Origin: Enterobacter huaxiensis | GTDB lineage: Bacteria; Pseudomonadota; Gammaproteobacteria; Enterobacterales; Enterobacteriaceae | Assembly (NCBI RefSeq): GCF_003594935.2 | Contig: NZ_CP043342.1 | Location: 248,001 to 312,000, forward strand | DNA length: 64,000 bases | Direction: 5' to 3' | Shown: positions 46,061 to 54,954 of the stretch, piece after piece | How the letters are laid out: every line of letters starts with the position of its first letter | Position numbering within the stretch: the first letter of the stretch is position 1 | The notes under the pieces: model-generated | What the model was told of the DNA's origin: nothing | The model's database searches: none | What the model saw: the letters and a program-made list of their open reading frames with translations, nothing else | Program-made: the position numbers and the translations under genes

Positions 46061-48232
46061 TTATTTCCGACGTAATAGCCGCAGCGCATTCGCCGTCACC
46101 AGCACCGTCGCCCCCGTATCCGCCAGCACCGCCAGCCACAGGCCGGTCATGCCGAGCAGGGTGGTCACGAGGAATATCCCCTTCAGGCCCAGCGCTATCG
46201 CAATGTTCTGTCGAATATTGGCCCGCGTCGCTCGCGCCAGACCAATCATCTGCGCCAGCCCGGTCAGGCGGTTGTGGGTCAGCGCCGCATCCGCCGTCTC
46301 CAGCGCCACGTCGGTACCGCTGCCCATCGCAATGCCAATGGTGGAAGCCTTCATCGCAGGCGCATCGTTAATGCCGTCACCGACCATCGCCAGCGGGGCG
46401 AATGCGTTCAGTTCGGTGACCGCGCTGACCTTATCCGCGGGCAGCAGTCCGGCTTTAAACTCCAGCCCCAGCTCGTCGGCAATGGCCGCCGCCGCGCGCG
46501 GGTTATCGCCGGTGAGTATCACGCCCTGTACGCCCAGCTGATGCAGCGCCGCGACGGCCTCTTTGGCATCGCCACGCAGGGTATCTCGCAGTGCGAGCAT
46601 TCCCGTCGCCGCGCCGTCCTGCGTGACGACAACGACCGTCTGCCCGGCCTGTTCTAACGCCTCAACCTCTGGATGAGAAGACTTGCCAGCCGCGGCAATG
46701 AGCACCTTTTTACCCTCAACAACGGCTTCAATCCCTGACCCGACCAGCGCCCGCTGTGCGGTTGCCGGAGGAATGTTCAGCCCGCGCGCCTGCGCTTCAC
46801 GCACGATCGCCAGCGCCAGCGGGTGCGTGGAACCTTGCTCCACTGCAGCGGCCAGCATCAGCAGTTCGTTCTCGCTGATATCCTGCGGATACACGCCGGT
46901 CACCTGCGGCTTGCCGACGGTCAGCGTGCCGGTTTTATCGAACGCGATATGCTGAACCTGGCTCAGCTGTTCCAGCGCCGCGCCGCCCTTAATCAACGCG
47001 CCGCGACGCGCCGCCGCCGCCAGCCCTGACGTAATTGCCGCAGGCGTGGAGATCACCAGCGCGCACGGGCAGCCTATCAGCAGCAGCGTCAGCCCTTTAT
47101 AAATCCAGCTCTCCCACGGCGCGCCGAAAAACAGCGGCGGAACGAGGGTAACCAGCAGGGCAACCAGCATGATGGCGGGGGTGTAAATCCGGCTGAAGCG
47201 ATCGATAAAGCGTTCGACCGGCGCACGGCGCTCTTCGGCCTCTTCTATCAGCTTCAGGATGCGGTCAATCGCGCTGTCGCCCGGTTCGGAAAGCACGGTA
47301 AGCTGTACCAGACGGTCGACGCTGGTAGCACCCGCAGGCACCTTTTCACCTGCCGCGCGTTCTACGGGGATCGATTCCCCGGTAAGGGCGCTTTCATCAA
47401 AGCTGGCGGTGGCGGTAGCGAGGGCACCATCCGCTGGCAGACGCCCGCCGGCGGGAACTTCAATCACGTCGCCCGGGCGCAAGCTATTGATGGCAACCGT
47501 TTCACGACGATCGTTCACGACCCGTATCGCGGTTTCCGGCTTTAGCGCCATTAGCGCGCTGACGCCTTTACGCGCGCGGCTCGCTGCCCAGCCCTCAAGT
47601 CGTTCGCCGATCAGGAACAGCAGCAGCACCATCGCCGCTTCCGCCGTGGCACCGATGAACAGCGCGCCGATGGCGGCCACGCTCATCAGGGTTTCGATGG
47701 CAAACCAGCTGCCGCTTTTCATCAGGCGCAGCGCCTGACGGGCGATGGGGAACAGCCCAACCAGGGTAGTGGCGATAAACGCCAGATTGCCGAGCGGATG
47801 GTTAATCTGCTCCAGACCCCAGCTGATGACCATCATGATGATGAGCGCGATGAGGGGCAGGTTTTCTTTTAAAGACGAGGTTTTTTCAGCCGGGGCCGTT
47901 TCGCTACGCAGGGTATAACCGGCCTTGCTGACCGCGGCTTCAACCTGTTTGCTGACGTCGTTATCGGCGCTGACCAGCAGCTTCTCGGTAGAAAACAGCA
48001 CCTGAACGTGGCTTACGCCCGGCACCTGCTTAACCGCATTTTCGACTTTACGCGCGCAGGCCGCGCAGTCCATGCCGTTAACCACCCAGCTGTAGCGATT
48101 TCCACTTTCTGGCTGCGTGACGGCCTGCGTTTCGCACGCGCCTTCGCAGCAGCAGTCGTCTTTCGCCGGAACCGGGCTGAGCTTAAGTGCCGAGAATTGT
48201 GGAACTTTTTTAGGTATTTCTGGGGTCGACAT
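46061..48232 (-). CDS. zntA: Zn(II)/Cd(II)/Pb(II)-exporting P-type ATPase ZntA
   Basis: ZntA pumps Zn2+, Cd2+ and Pb2+ out of the cytoplasm with ATP. ATG 48232 gives 723 residues; the frame opens further upstream through the operator, which cannot be coding. The N terminus has a Cys-rich CCCEGAC and an HMA domain with GMDCAAC; the membrane motif is CPCALVIS, the phosphorylation site DKTGTLT and the hinge GDGINDAP. E. coli ZntA is 732 residues. The promoter with ZntR palindrome is at 48270-48301. Confidence 0.97.
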   Translation of the reverse strand: MSTPEIPKKVPQFSALKLSPVPAKDDCCCEGACETQAVTQPESGNRYSWVVNGMDCAACARKVENAVKQVPGVSHVQVLFSTEKLLVSADNDVSKQVEAAVSKAGYTLRSETAPAEKTSSLKENLPLIALIIMMVISWGLEQINHPLGNLAFIATTLVGLFPIARQALRLMKSGSWFAIETLMSVAAIGALFIGATAEAAMVLLLFLIGERLEGWAASRARKGVSALMALKPETAIRVVNDRRETVAINSLRPGDVIEVPAGGRLPADGALATATASFDESALTGESIPVERAAGEKVPAGATSVDRLVQLTVLSEPGDSAIDRILKLIEEAEERRAPVERFIDRFSRIYTPAIMLVALLVTLVPPLFFGAPWESWIYKGLTLLLIGCPCALVISTPAAITSGLAAAARRGALIKGGAALEQLSQVQHIAFDKTGTLTVGKPQVTGVYPQDISENELLMLAAAVEQGSTHPLALAIVREAQARGLNIPPATAQRALVGSGIEAVVEGKKVLIAAAGKSSHPEVEALEQAGQTVVVVTQDGAATGMLALRDTLRGDAKEAVAALHQLGVQGVILTGDNPRAAAAIADELGLEFKAGLLPADKVSAVTELNAFAPLAMVGDGINDAPAMKASTIGIAMGSGTDVALETADAALTHNRLTGLAQMIGLARATRANIRQNIAIALGLKGIFLVTTLLGMTGLWLAVLADTGATVLVTANALRLLRRK

Positions 48233-48269
48233 GGCAGTCTCCGGTAATGATAATTTTCTCATTAACCGC

Positions 48270-48301
48270 AGCATACACTCTGGAGTCGACTCCAGAGTCA
48301 A
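48270..48301 (-). promoter_or_regulatory. zntA promoter with ZntR operator
   Basis: On the minus strand, -35 TTGACT (48301-48296) and -10 TATGCT (48275-48270) are separated by 20 bases. The spacer region holds a perfect 22-base palindrome (48277-48298, half-site ACTCTGGAGTC). The long spacer and dyad are the hallmark of MerR-type activators, and it matches the E. coli ZntR site. Confidence 0.95.
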
Positions 48302-48308
48302 GCGTTAT

Positions 48309-48935
48309 TTAAATATACAGCGAACGCACGATCAGGAAGTGCCCGGCAAAGTAGCAGGCGGCAGCAATCGCGTTATCCGCGCGGAAGCGGCAGCGATAGT
48401 GGCTGCCCAGCCAGACGACATTCCCGATCAGCAGCAGCGCGGCGCCGAAGAACGCGGACATTGCCTGAGACGTCGGACGGAAGAACCACAGCTCGCCCGC
48501 CAGCCACACCATCACCAGCGTCATGGCAATGAACGTGCAGACCGGCAAACGCATCTCTTCCAGACGTGACCAGATCACCGCGAGCAGCAGCGCGCCAATC
48601 ACCAGCAGCACCAGCGGCAGCGGCCAGAAGAACGACAGCGTCATCTGGCTGGCAAAGTAGATGGTGTAGAGCAGGTGCGACAGGAAGAACGCGCCCACGG
48701 CATACAGCAGGCGCTGACGCGGCAGCAGCGTTAAGGCATCGCCCACGAGAGATGCACACAGCCCTGCAAGGACCAGATAGCTGACTGCGTTAAACATCGG
48801 CGCTTGCCAGGCCAGCAGCAGCAGGAGCAACAGCGTGACGGGTTTAAACAGCCAGCGCTGCCAGGTGGGACCCCGATAGGACGCATCGACAAAAAGCCAT
48901 GCGGACAAACAGACGGCGATAAATGACCAAAGCAT
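48309..48935 (-). CDS. yhhN: YhhN-family (lysoplasmalogenase-like) membrane protein
   Basis: This is a 208-residue integral membrane protein with seven to eight helices of the YhhN/TMEM86 family. Mammalian TMEM86B and Legionella homologues are lysoplasmalogenases; the activity of enterobacterial YhhN is not known. The stop lies only 8 bases from the -35 of zntA, so its transcripts may read into zntA unless terminated. Order as in E. coli. Confidence 0.9.
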   Translation of the reverse strand: MLWSFIAVCLSAWLFVDASYRGPTWQRWLFKPVTLLLLLLLAWQAPMFNAVSYLVLAGLCASLVGDALTLLPRQRLLYAVGAFFLSHLLYTIYFASQMTLSFFWPLPLVLLVIGALLLAVIWSRLEEMRLPVCTFIAMTLVMVWLAGELWFFRPTSQAMSAFFGAALLLIGNVVWLGSHYRCRFRADNAIAAACYFAGHFLIVRSLYI

Positions 48936-49064
48936 ATTAACTCCCTGTAACTGTTGAGGCTGAATAATCAGTTTCTGATCCAGTGTAGTGACGCGAGCGC
49001 GCGTTTGGCAATGCCGATGCAGGCAGGGTATCCTGAATTCCGCATAATCTGATGGGATTTTTCA

Positions 49065-49424
49065 ATGAGCAAGATGCCGCTGTTTTTCATTATCGTGGTG
49101 GCGATTATCGTTATTGCCGCCTCGTTTCGCTTCGTGCAGCAGCGCCGTGAGAAGGCCGACAACGATGCCGCGCCGCTGGTACAAAAGCGCGTAGTGGTGA
49201 GCAATAAGCGCGAAAAAGCCCTGAACGACCGCCGCTCTCGCCAGCAGCAGGTGACGCCCGCGGGTGCCAGCATGCGCTATGAAGCGAGCTTTAAGCCCGA
49301 AACCGGCGGCCTGGAAATGACGTTGCGCCTTGAGGCGCAGCAGTACCATCAGCTGACGGTGGGGGAGAAAGGAACGTTGAGCTACAAAGGGTCGCGATTT
49401 GAAGGGTTTGAACCGGAGCAGTAA
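49065..49424 (+). CDS. yhhM: YhhM, DUF2500 protein
   Basis: This 119-residue protein has one N-terminal membrane helix (residues 3-24, LFFIIVVAIIVIAASF) and then a basic linker (QQRREK, KREKALNDRRSRQQQ) and a small beta domain. It belongs to DUF2500. No function is known. It is divergent from yhhN and convergent with yhhL, with a double palindromic repeat between them. Confidence 0.88.
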   Translation: MSKMPLFFIIVVAIIVIAASFRFVQQRREKADNDAAPLVQKRVVVSNKREKALNDRRSRQQQVTPAGASMRYEASFKPETGGLEMTLRLEAQQYHQLTVGEKGTLSYKGSRFEGFEPEQ

Positions 49425-49429
49425 TTTTC

Positions 49430-49507
49430 CCCTCACCCCGGCCCTCTCCCACAGGGAGAAGGTGTAATCGTTCCCTCTCCCTGTGGGAGAGGGTTAGGGT
49501 GAGGGCA
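49430..49507. repeat. Paired CCCTCTCCC-type palindromic repeat
   Basis: Two inverted copies (CCCTCACCCCGGCCCTCTCC and later GGGAGAGGGTTAGGGTGAGG) lie between yhhM and yhhL, the same head-to-head layout as at 1951 and 57538. Confidence 0.85.
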
Positions 49508-49519
49508 CCGGGCCGCACC

Positions 49520-49801
49520 TTACTTCTTCACCTGCGCCTTAAACTTTTTCATCCACACCAGCAGTTCAAACACGCCGAAAATAAACACGCGCAGCTGCTG
49601 CCAGCCCGTCATCTGCGGCCCGTCTTTCGGCAGACCATTTTTCAGCATCACCATCTGCAGGGCGTGCATGAACGAGGTAAAAATCAGCGCCACGTTAACG
49701 AAAATGTTCATCGGGCGCGGGAAGGGGTGCACCAGATTCAGGATCAGGAACGCCCAGACGCCCAGCATCAGCAAACGTCCCAGGTTAATCAGTACCGGCA
49801 T
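49520..49801 (-). CDS. yhhL: YhhL, DUF1145 membrane protein
   Basis: This 93-residue protein has two to three hydrophobic segments (about 3-25, 30-52 and 68-84) and belongs to DUF1145. Function unknown. Its start overlaps the rsmD end by 17 bases, so it is translated from the rsmD transcript. Same arrangement as E. coli. Confidence 0.88.
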   Translation of the reverse strand: MPVLINLGRLLMLGVWAFLILNLVHPFPRPMNIFVNVALIFTSFMHALQMVMLKNGLPKDGPQMTGWQQLRVFIFGVFELLVWMKKFKAQVKK

Positions 49802-50387
49802 CGGATCCTCCTTGTGCCTGGCGGTGATAAAGACGATAAGCGACCTGGCCTGCGACCTTTTCGCGGTGCAGATCCCAGTGGGCGGGTACCGGCGGCATAC
49901 CGTTTTCCACTTCGCTTTCTACATAGATTAGCGCGTCATCCGCCAGCCAGCCGTTTTGCTCCAGCAGGGATAACGTCTCTTCCAGCAGCCCTTTGCGGAA
50001 CGGCGGGTCGACAAATACCACGCTGTGCGGCGTGCCCGGCTGCGCGAGGAAGCTCAGCGTATTGGTGTTCACCACCTTCGCATTCGTCGCCTTCAGCGTT
50101 GCCAGATTTTGCTGCAGCGTCTGCGCAACGCCGCGCTCCATCTCCAGCAGCGTGGCGCTGGCGGCATAGCGCGACAGCGCCTCAAGCCCTAATGCACCGC
50201 TTCCGGCGAAGCAGTCCAGGCAGCGGGCGTCTACCATTGACGGGGCGAGCCAGTTAAACAGCGTCTCGCGAACGCGGTCGGTAGTCGGGCGTAGACCGGG
50301 GCTGTCCGGCACCGGTAATTTCCGGCCTCGCCACTGGCCGCCGATAATCCGTATTTGACCGGCCGGGGCGCGGTTGGGTTTCTTCAT
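49785..50387 (-). CDS. rsmD: 16S rRNA (guanine966-N2)-methyltransferase RsmD
   Basis: RsmD makes m2G966 of 16S rRNA. The 200-residue protein shows RIIGGQWRGRKLPVPD (family start), motif I DCFAGSGALGLEALSR and motif IV VVFVDPPFRKG (catalytic NPPF/DPPF loop). It is divergent from ftsY and overlaps yhhL. Confidence 0.96.
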   Translation of the reverse strand: MKKPNRAPAGQIRIIGGQWRGRKLPVPDSPGLRPTTDRVRETLFNWLAPSMVDARCLDCFAGSGALGLEALSRYAASATLLEMERGVAQTLQQNLATLKATNAKVVNTNTLSFLAQPGTPHSVVFVDPPFRKGLLEETLSLLEQNGWLADDALIYVESEVENGMPPVPAHWDLHREKVAGQVAYRLYHRQAQGGSDAGTD

Positions 50388-50514
50388 TTCAGGAAAGCTC
50401 TGTTAACAATTGGCCTGCGATTGCGGGCGGTGATGTCAATTAAGTAAAGTGTTAGACTATTTCATCATTTTTTTAGCTTCCATGTATATAGCGCCGCGAG
50501 GAGTGTAGTCGCAG

Positions 50515-51993
50515 ATGGCAAAACAAAAAAAACGTGGCTTCTTTTCCTGGCTGGGCTTCGGTGAAAAAGAGCAAGAAACAGAACAGAAAACCGAAGAACA
50601 ACAAGCCGTTGAAGAGCAGTCGCAGCCTGAAACGCCTGTAGAAACCGCCGCGGTTGTCGAAGCGGAAGAAACGGCGCACAGCAAAGAAGAGATTGAATCC
50701 TTTGCTGAAGAGGTGGTTGAGATCACTGAACAGGTTCAGGAAAGCGAGAAGCCCGAGCCGGTTGTGATTGAAGAGGTTGCTGAGGTCATCGAGGTTGTCG
50801 AGACGCCTCCGGCGGCCATCGAACACGAAGAGCTGCCGCTGCCGGAAGCGGTAAAAGCTGAAGAGGTTTCTGCCGAAGAGTGGCAGGCCGAAGCGGAAAC
50901 CGTTGAAATTGTTGAAGCGGTGGAAGAAGAAGCGGCACTCGAGCCAGAGCTGACCGACGAAGAGCTGGAAGCCCAGGCGCTGGCGGCAGACGCCGCGGAA
51001 GAAGCGGTCATCGTCGTGCCGGTGGAAGAGCAGCCGGAAGAAGATGCCGTTCAGGAGCAGGAAAAACCGACCAAAGAAGGTTTCTTCGCGCGCCTGAAGC
51101 GTAGCCTGCTCAAAACCAAAGAAAACTTAGGTTCCGGATTTATCAGTCTGTTCCGCGGCAAAAAGATCGACGACGATCTGTTTGAAGAGCTGGAAGAGCA
51201 GCTGCTGATTGCGGACGTGGGTGTGGAAACCACCCGTAAGATCATCGCCAACCTGACCGAAGGGGCGAGCCGCAAGCAGCTGCGTGATGCCGAGGCGCTG
51301 TACGGCCTGCTGAAAGACGAGATGGGCGAAATTCTCGCAAAAGTTGACGAACCGCTTAATATTGAAGGCAAAACGCCATTTGTTATTCTGATGGTTGGCG
51401 TTAACGGCGTGGGTAAAACCACCACCATCGGCAAGCTGGCGCGTCAGTTCGAGCAGCAGGGTAAATCCGTGATGCTGGCAGCGGGCGATACCTTCCGCGC
51501 GGCGGCTGTTGAGCAGCTGCAGGTCTGGGGCCAGCGCAACAATATTCCGGTGATTGCTCAGCATACCGGTGCGGATTCCGCGTCCGTGATCTTCGATGCC
51601 ATCCAGGCGGCGAAGGCGCGTAACGTAGACGTGCTGATTGCCGATACCGCAGGGCGTTTGCAGAACAAATCGCACCTGATGGAAGAGTTGAAGAAAATCG
51701 TCCGCGTCATGAAGAAGCTGGACGAAGAAGCACCGCATGAAATTATGCTGACTATTGACGCCAGCACCGGGCAGAACGCCATTAGCCAGGCGAAGCTGTT
51801 CCATGAAGCGGTAGGACTGACGGGGATCGCGCTGACCAAGCTGGACGGCACAGCCAAGGGCGGGGTGATCTTCTCCGTAGCCGACCAGTTCGGCATTCCT
51901 ATCCGTTACATCGGTGTGGGCGAGCGTATTGAGGATTTGCGTCCGTTTAAGGCGGACGACTTTATTGAGGCATTATTTGCCCGAGAGGACTAA
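50515..51993 (+). CDS. ftsY: Signal recognition particle receptor FtsY
   Basis: FtsY docks SRP-ribosome complexes to SecYEG. The 492-residue protein has a basic start (MAKQKKRGFFSWLGF, a membrane-binding helix), a long Glu-rich A domain (to about 190), a second lipid-binding helix (KEGFFARLKRSLLKTKENLG) and the NG GTPase domain with GVNGVGKTTTIGKL (G1), DTFRAAAVEQLQVW, DTAGR and TKLDGTAKGG. ftsE follows after 2 bases. Divergent from rsmD. Confidence 0.97.
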   Translation: MAKQKKRGFFSWLGFGEKEQETEQKTEEQQAVEEQSQPETPVETAAVVEAEETAHSKEEIESFAEEVVEITEQVQESEKPEPVVIEEVAEVIEVVETPPAAIEHEELPLPEAVKAEEVSAEEWQAEAETVEIVEAVEEEAALEPELTDEELEAQALAADAAEEAVIVVPVEEQPEEDAVQEQEKPTKEGFFARLKRSLLKTKENLGSGFISLFRGKKIDDDLFEELEEQLLIADVGVETTRKIIANLTEGASRKQLRDAEALYGLLKDEMGEILAKVDEPLNIEGKTPFVILMVGVNGVGKTTTIGKLARQFEQQGKSVMLAAGDTFRAAAVEQLQVWGQRNNIPVIAQHTGADSASVIFDAIQAAKARNVDVLIADTAGRLQNKSHLMEELKKIVRVMKKLDEEAPHEIMLTIDASTGQNAISQAKLFHEAVGLTGIALTKLDGTAKGGVIFSVADQFGIPIRYIGVGERIEDLRPFKADDFIEALFARED

Positions 51994-51995
51994 CA

Positions 51996-52667
51996 ATGAT
52001 TCGCTTTGAACACGTCAGCAAGGCCTATCTCGGTGGGAGACAAGCGCTGCAGGGGGTAACATTCCACCTGCAGCCGGGCGAGATGGCATTCCTGACCGGC
52101 CATTCCGGCGCGGGGAAAAGTACCCTGCTCAAGCTTATCTGTGGGATCGAACGGCCAAGCGCCGGGAAAATCTTTTTCAGCGGCCATGACATTAGCCGTC
52201 TGAAAAACCGGGAAGTGCCGTTCCTGCGTCGTCAGATCGGCATGATTTTCCAGGATCACCACCTGCTGATGGATCGCACCGTTTTCGATAACGTCGCTAT
52301 CCCGCTGATTATTGCCGGCGCCAGCTATGACGATATCCGCCGTCGCGTCTCTGCGGCGCTGGATAAGGTCGGGCTGTTGGACAAAGCGAAGAACTTCCCG
52401 ATCCAGCTGTCCGGCGGTGAGCAGCAGCGCGTGGGCATTGCCCGCGCGGTGGTGAACAAGCCTGCCGTACTGCTGGCGGATGAACCGACCGGTAACCTGG
52501 ACGATGCCCTGTCCGAAGGGATTTTGCGTCTGTTTGAGGAATTCAACCGCGTAGGGGTAACGGTATTGATGGCAACGCACGACATCGGGCTGATTTCCCG
52601 TCGTTCGTACCGCATGCTGACCCTGAGCGACGGGCATTTGCACGGAGGCCACGGTGAACAAGCGTGA
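51996..52667 (+). CDS. ftsE: Cell division ATP-binding protein FtsE
   Basis: FtsE is the ATPase of the FtsEX complex, which activates periplasmic amidases through EnvC and helps divisome assembly. The 223-residue ABC protein shows Walker [14 protein letters not shown]-loop QDHH, signature [14 protein letters not shown], Walker [14 protein letters not shown] and the H-loop ATHD. Its end overlaps ftsX by 14 bases. Confidence 0.97.
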   Translation: MIRFEHVSKAYLGGRQALQGVTFHLQPGEMAFLTGHSGAGKSTLLKLICGIERPSAGKIFFSGHDISRLKNREVPFLRRQIGMIFQDHHLLMDRTVFDNVAIPLIIAGASYDDIRRRVSAALDKVGLLDKAKNFPIQLSGGEQQRVGIARAVVNKPAVLLADEPTGNLDDALSEGILRLFEEFNRVGVTVLMATHDIGLISRRSYRMLTLSDGHLHGGHGEQA

Positions 52668-53709
52668 TGCAATAAACCAGATTCGGCAGTTCGGAAACCG
52701 GTTTGACCGTTTCCGCAAGCCCCACGGCGGCGGTGACGGCAATCGCAATGCGCCAAAGCGCGCGAAAGCCGCGCCGAAGCCGAACTCCCGCAAAACCAAC
52801 GTCTTCAACGAGCAGGTGCGCTATGCCTTCCAGGGCGCGTTGCAGGACCTGAAAAGCAAGCCGCTGGCGACGTTCCTGACGGTGATGGTGATTGCCATCT
52901 CCCTGACCCTGCCTAGCGTCTGCTATATGGTCTACAAGAACGTTAACCAGGCGGCGTCACAGTATTATCCGTCGCCGCAGATCACCGTCTATCTGGATAA
53001 GGCGCTGGACGATAACGCCGCGGCGCAGGTAGTTGGGCAAATCCAGGCCGAGCAGGGCGTGGAGAAGGTCAACTATCTTTCGCGCGATGAAGCGCTGGGC
53101 GAGTTCCGCAACTGGTCAGGCTTTGGCGGCGCGCTGGATATGCTGGAAGAGAATCCGCTGCCCGCCGTGGCGGTGGTGATCCCGAAGCTCGATTTCCAGG
53201 GGACCGATTCGCTCAACACCCTGCGCGACCGCATCACCCGTATCAACGGGATCGATGAAGTGCGCATGGACGACAGCTGGTTTGCCCGTCTTGCAGCCCT
53301 GACCGGGCTGGTGGGGCGCGTGGCGGCGATGATCGGCGTGCTGATGGTGGCGGCGGTGTTCCTCGTCATCGGTAACAGCGTGCGTCTGAGCATCTTCGCC
53401 CGTCGCGACACCATCAACGTACAGAAACTGATTGGCGCGACGGATGGTTTCATCCTGCGTCCGTTCCTCTACGGCGGCGCACTGCTCGGTTTTTCCGGCG
53501 CATTTCTTTCACTGATATTGTCAGAAATTTTGGTGATGCGGCTCTCCTCTGCCGTCACCGACGTGGCGCAGGTCTTTGGAACTAAGTTTGATATCAGTGG
53601 CTTAGGCTTCGATGAGTGCCTGCTGTTGCTGCTGGTCTGCTCCATGATCGGCTGGATTGCCGCCTGGCTGGCAACGGTTCAACATTTACGCCACTTTACT
53701 CCCGACTAA
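52654..53709 (+). CDS. ftsX: Cell division membrane protein FtsX
   Basis: FtsX is the membrane partner of FtsE. The 351-residue protein starts at GTG 52654, with GGAGG 6-10 bases upstream. It has a basic cytoplasmic N terminus (1-70), one helix (about 75-95), a periplasmic domain that contacts EnvC (about 97-220), and three helices near the C terminus. Lengths and sequence match E. coli. The end of the gene holds rpoH promoter elements. Confidence 0.97.
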   Translation: MNKRDAINQIRQFGNRFDRFRKPHGGGDGNRNAPKRAKAAPKPNSRKTNVFNEQVRYAFQGALQDLKSKPLATFLTVMVIAISLTLPSVCYMVYKNVNQAASQYYPSPQITVYLDKALDDNAAAQVVGQIQAEQGVEKVNYLSRDEALGEFRNWSGFGGALDMLEENPLPAVAVVIPKLDFQGTDSLNTLRDRITRINGIDEVRMDDSWFARLAALTGLVGRVAAMIGVLMVAAVFLVIGNSVRLSIFARRDTINVQKLIGATDGFILRPFLYGGALLGFSGAFLSLILSEILVMRLSSAVTDVAQVFGTKFDISGLGFDECLLLLLVCSMIGWIAAWLATVQHLRHFTPD

Positions 53710-53726
53710 TAAAAGCGTGATATAAT

Positions 53727-53763
53727 CTTTCCCTGCACCGAGATGTTTGCTCTGCAGGGAAAG
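53727..53763 (+). terminator. Long hairpin after ftsX, no T-tract
   Basis: The arms CTTTCCCTGCA (53727-53737) and TGCAGGGAAAG (53753-53763) form an 11-pair stem 18 bases after the ftsX stop. A TATAAT (53721-53726) sits right before it, so it may be at the 5' end of an rpoH transcript rather than, or as well as, an ftsYEX attenuator. Confidence 0.55.
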
Positions 53764-53836
53764 TGTCCCTGTTGTCTCTTCCCCTGTTATCATCTTCATG
53801 TCACATTTTGTGCGTAATTTATTCACCGTTGCACTC

Positions 53837-53864
53837 GGAACTTGTGGATAAAATCACTGTCTGA
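53837..53864 (+). promoter_or_regulatory. Sigma-E promoter of rpoH (P3)
   Basis: GGAACTT (53837-53843), a 16-base spacer and TCTGA (53860-53864) match the envelope-stress sigma-E consensus and agree with rpoH P3 of E. coli, which keeps rpoH transcribed at very high temperature. Confidence 0.88.
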
Positions 53865-53960
53865 TAAAAATGTGAATGCTAATCTCGCTGCTCAAACGCT
53901 TTGGTATGGTTGTTGCCTGACGGGGATAACCTGGACCAGAAGAAACATTGAGAGGAATGA

Positions 53961-54818
53961 ATGACCAAAGAAATGCAAACTTTAGCTTTAGCCCCTGTTG
54001 GTAACCTGGAGTCTTATATCCGGGCTGCGAACACCTGGCCGATGTTAACGGCCGAGGAAGAGAAGGAGCTTGCTGAAAAGCTGCATTACCAGGGCGATCT
54101 GGAAGCAGCTAAGACGCTGATCCTGTCTCACCTGCGCTTTGTTGTTCACGTTGCTCGTAACTACTCGGGCTACGGCCTGCCGCAGGCGGACTTGATTCAG
54201 GAAGGTAACATCGGCCTGATGAAGGCGGTACGTCGCTTCAACCCGGAAGTGGGTGTGCGACTGGTCTCCTTTGCCGTGCACTGGATCAAAGCAGAAATTC
54301 ACGAATACGTCCTGCGTAACTGGCGTATTGTGAAGGTCGCCACGACAAAAGCGCAGCGCAAGCTGTTCTTCAACCTGCGTAAAACCAAGCAGCGTCTGGG
54401 CTGGTTCAACCAGGATGAAGTCGAAATGGTGGCGCGCGAGCTGGGCGTATCCAGCAAAGACGTCCGCGAGATGGAATCCCGCATGGCCGCGCAGGACATG
54501 ACGTTTGATATGTCCTCCGATGATGACGCATCCGACAGCCAGCCGATGGCTCCGGTCCTGTATCTGCAGGATAAGACCTCTAACTTTGCCGACGGCATTG
54601 AAGAGGACAACTGGGAAGACCAGGCGGCGAACAAGCTGACCTTCGCGATGGAAGGTCTCGACGAGCGTAGCCAGGATATCATCCGCGCCCGCTGGCTGGA
54701 CGAAGACAACAAGTCCACGCTGCAGGAGCTGGCCGACCGCTACGGCGTCTCCGCTGAACGTGTGCGTCAGCTTGAAAAGAATGCCATGAAAAAACTTCGC
54801 GCCGCTATCGAAGCGTAA
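53961..54818 (+). CDS. rpoH: Heat-shock sigma factor RpoH (sigma-32)
   Basis: RpoH directs RNA polymerase to heat-shock promoters (one is seen at prlC here). The 285-residue protein has sigma region 2 ([20 protein letters not shown], then [13 protein letters not shown]), the RpoH box [12 protein letters not shown] (about residues 132-143), and region 4 with the [23 protein letters not shown]. The 5' coding bases resemble the E. coli segment that folds as an mRNA thermosensor. A sigma-E promoter is at 53837-53864 and a terminator follows. Confidence 0.97.
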   Translation: MTKEMQTLALAPVGNLESYIRAANTWPMLTAEEEKELAEKLHYQGDLEAAKTLILSHLRFVVHVARNYSGYGLPQADLIQEGNIGLMKAVRRFNPEVGVRLVSFAVHWIKAEIHEYVLRNWRIVKVATTKAQRKLFFNLRKTKQRLGWFNQDEVEMVARELGVSSKDVREMESRMAAQDMTFDMSSDDDASDSQPMAPVLYLQDKTSNFADGIEEDNWEDQAANKLTFAMEGLDERSQDIIRARWLDEDNKSTLQELADRYGVSAERVRQLEKNAMKKLRAAIEA

Positions 54819-54838
54819 TTTCCGCGAAGTATGACGAG

Positions 54839-54874
54839 AACCCTCGAATGCAAATTCGGGGGTTTTGTTTTTTT
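54839..54874 (+). terminator. Rho-independent terminator after rpoH
   Basis: AACCCTCGAA (54839-54848) pairs with TTCGGGGGTT (54855-54864), followed by TTGTTTTTTT. Confidence 0.93.
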
Positions 54875-54954
54875 AGCACCCGCTCTGGCGAATTTCTCCC
54901 CCCTGGCAAACACTTACTGATGCGCTAAGCAGGCGACTTTCTGAGGGTGACAGG

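Noticed and set aside
48233..48301. ATG 48301 as the zntA start
   Set aside because: The extra 23 codons cross the ZntR operator and promoter, so they cannot be translated from the zntA promoter.
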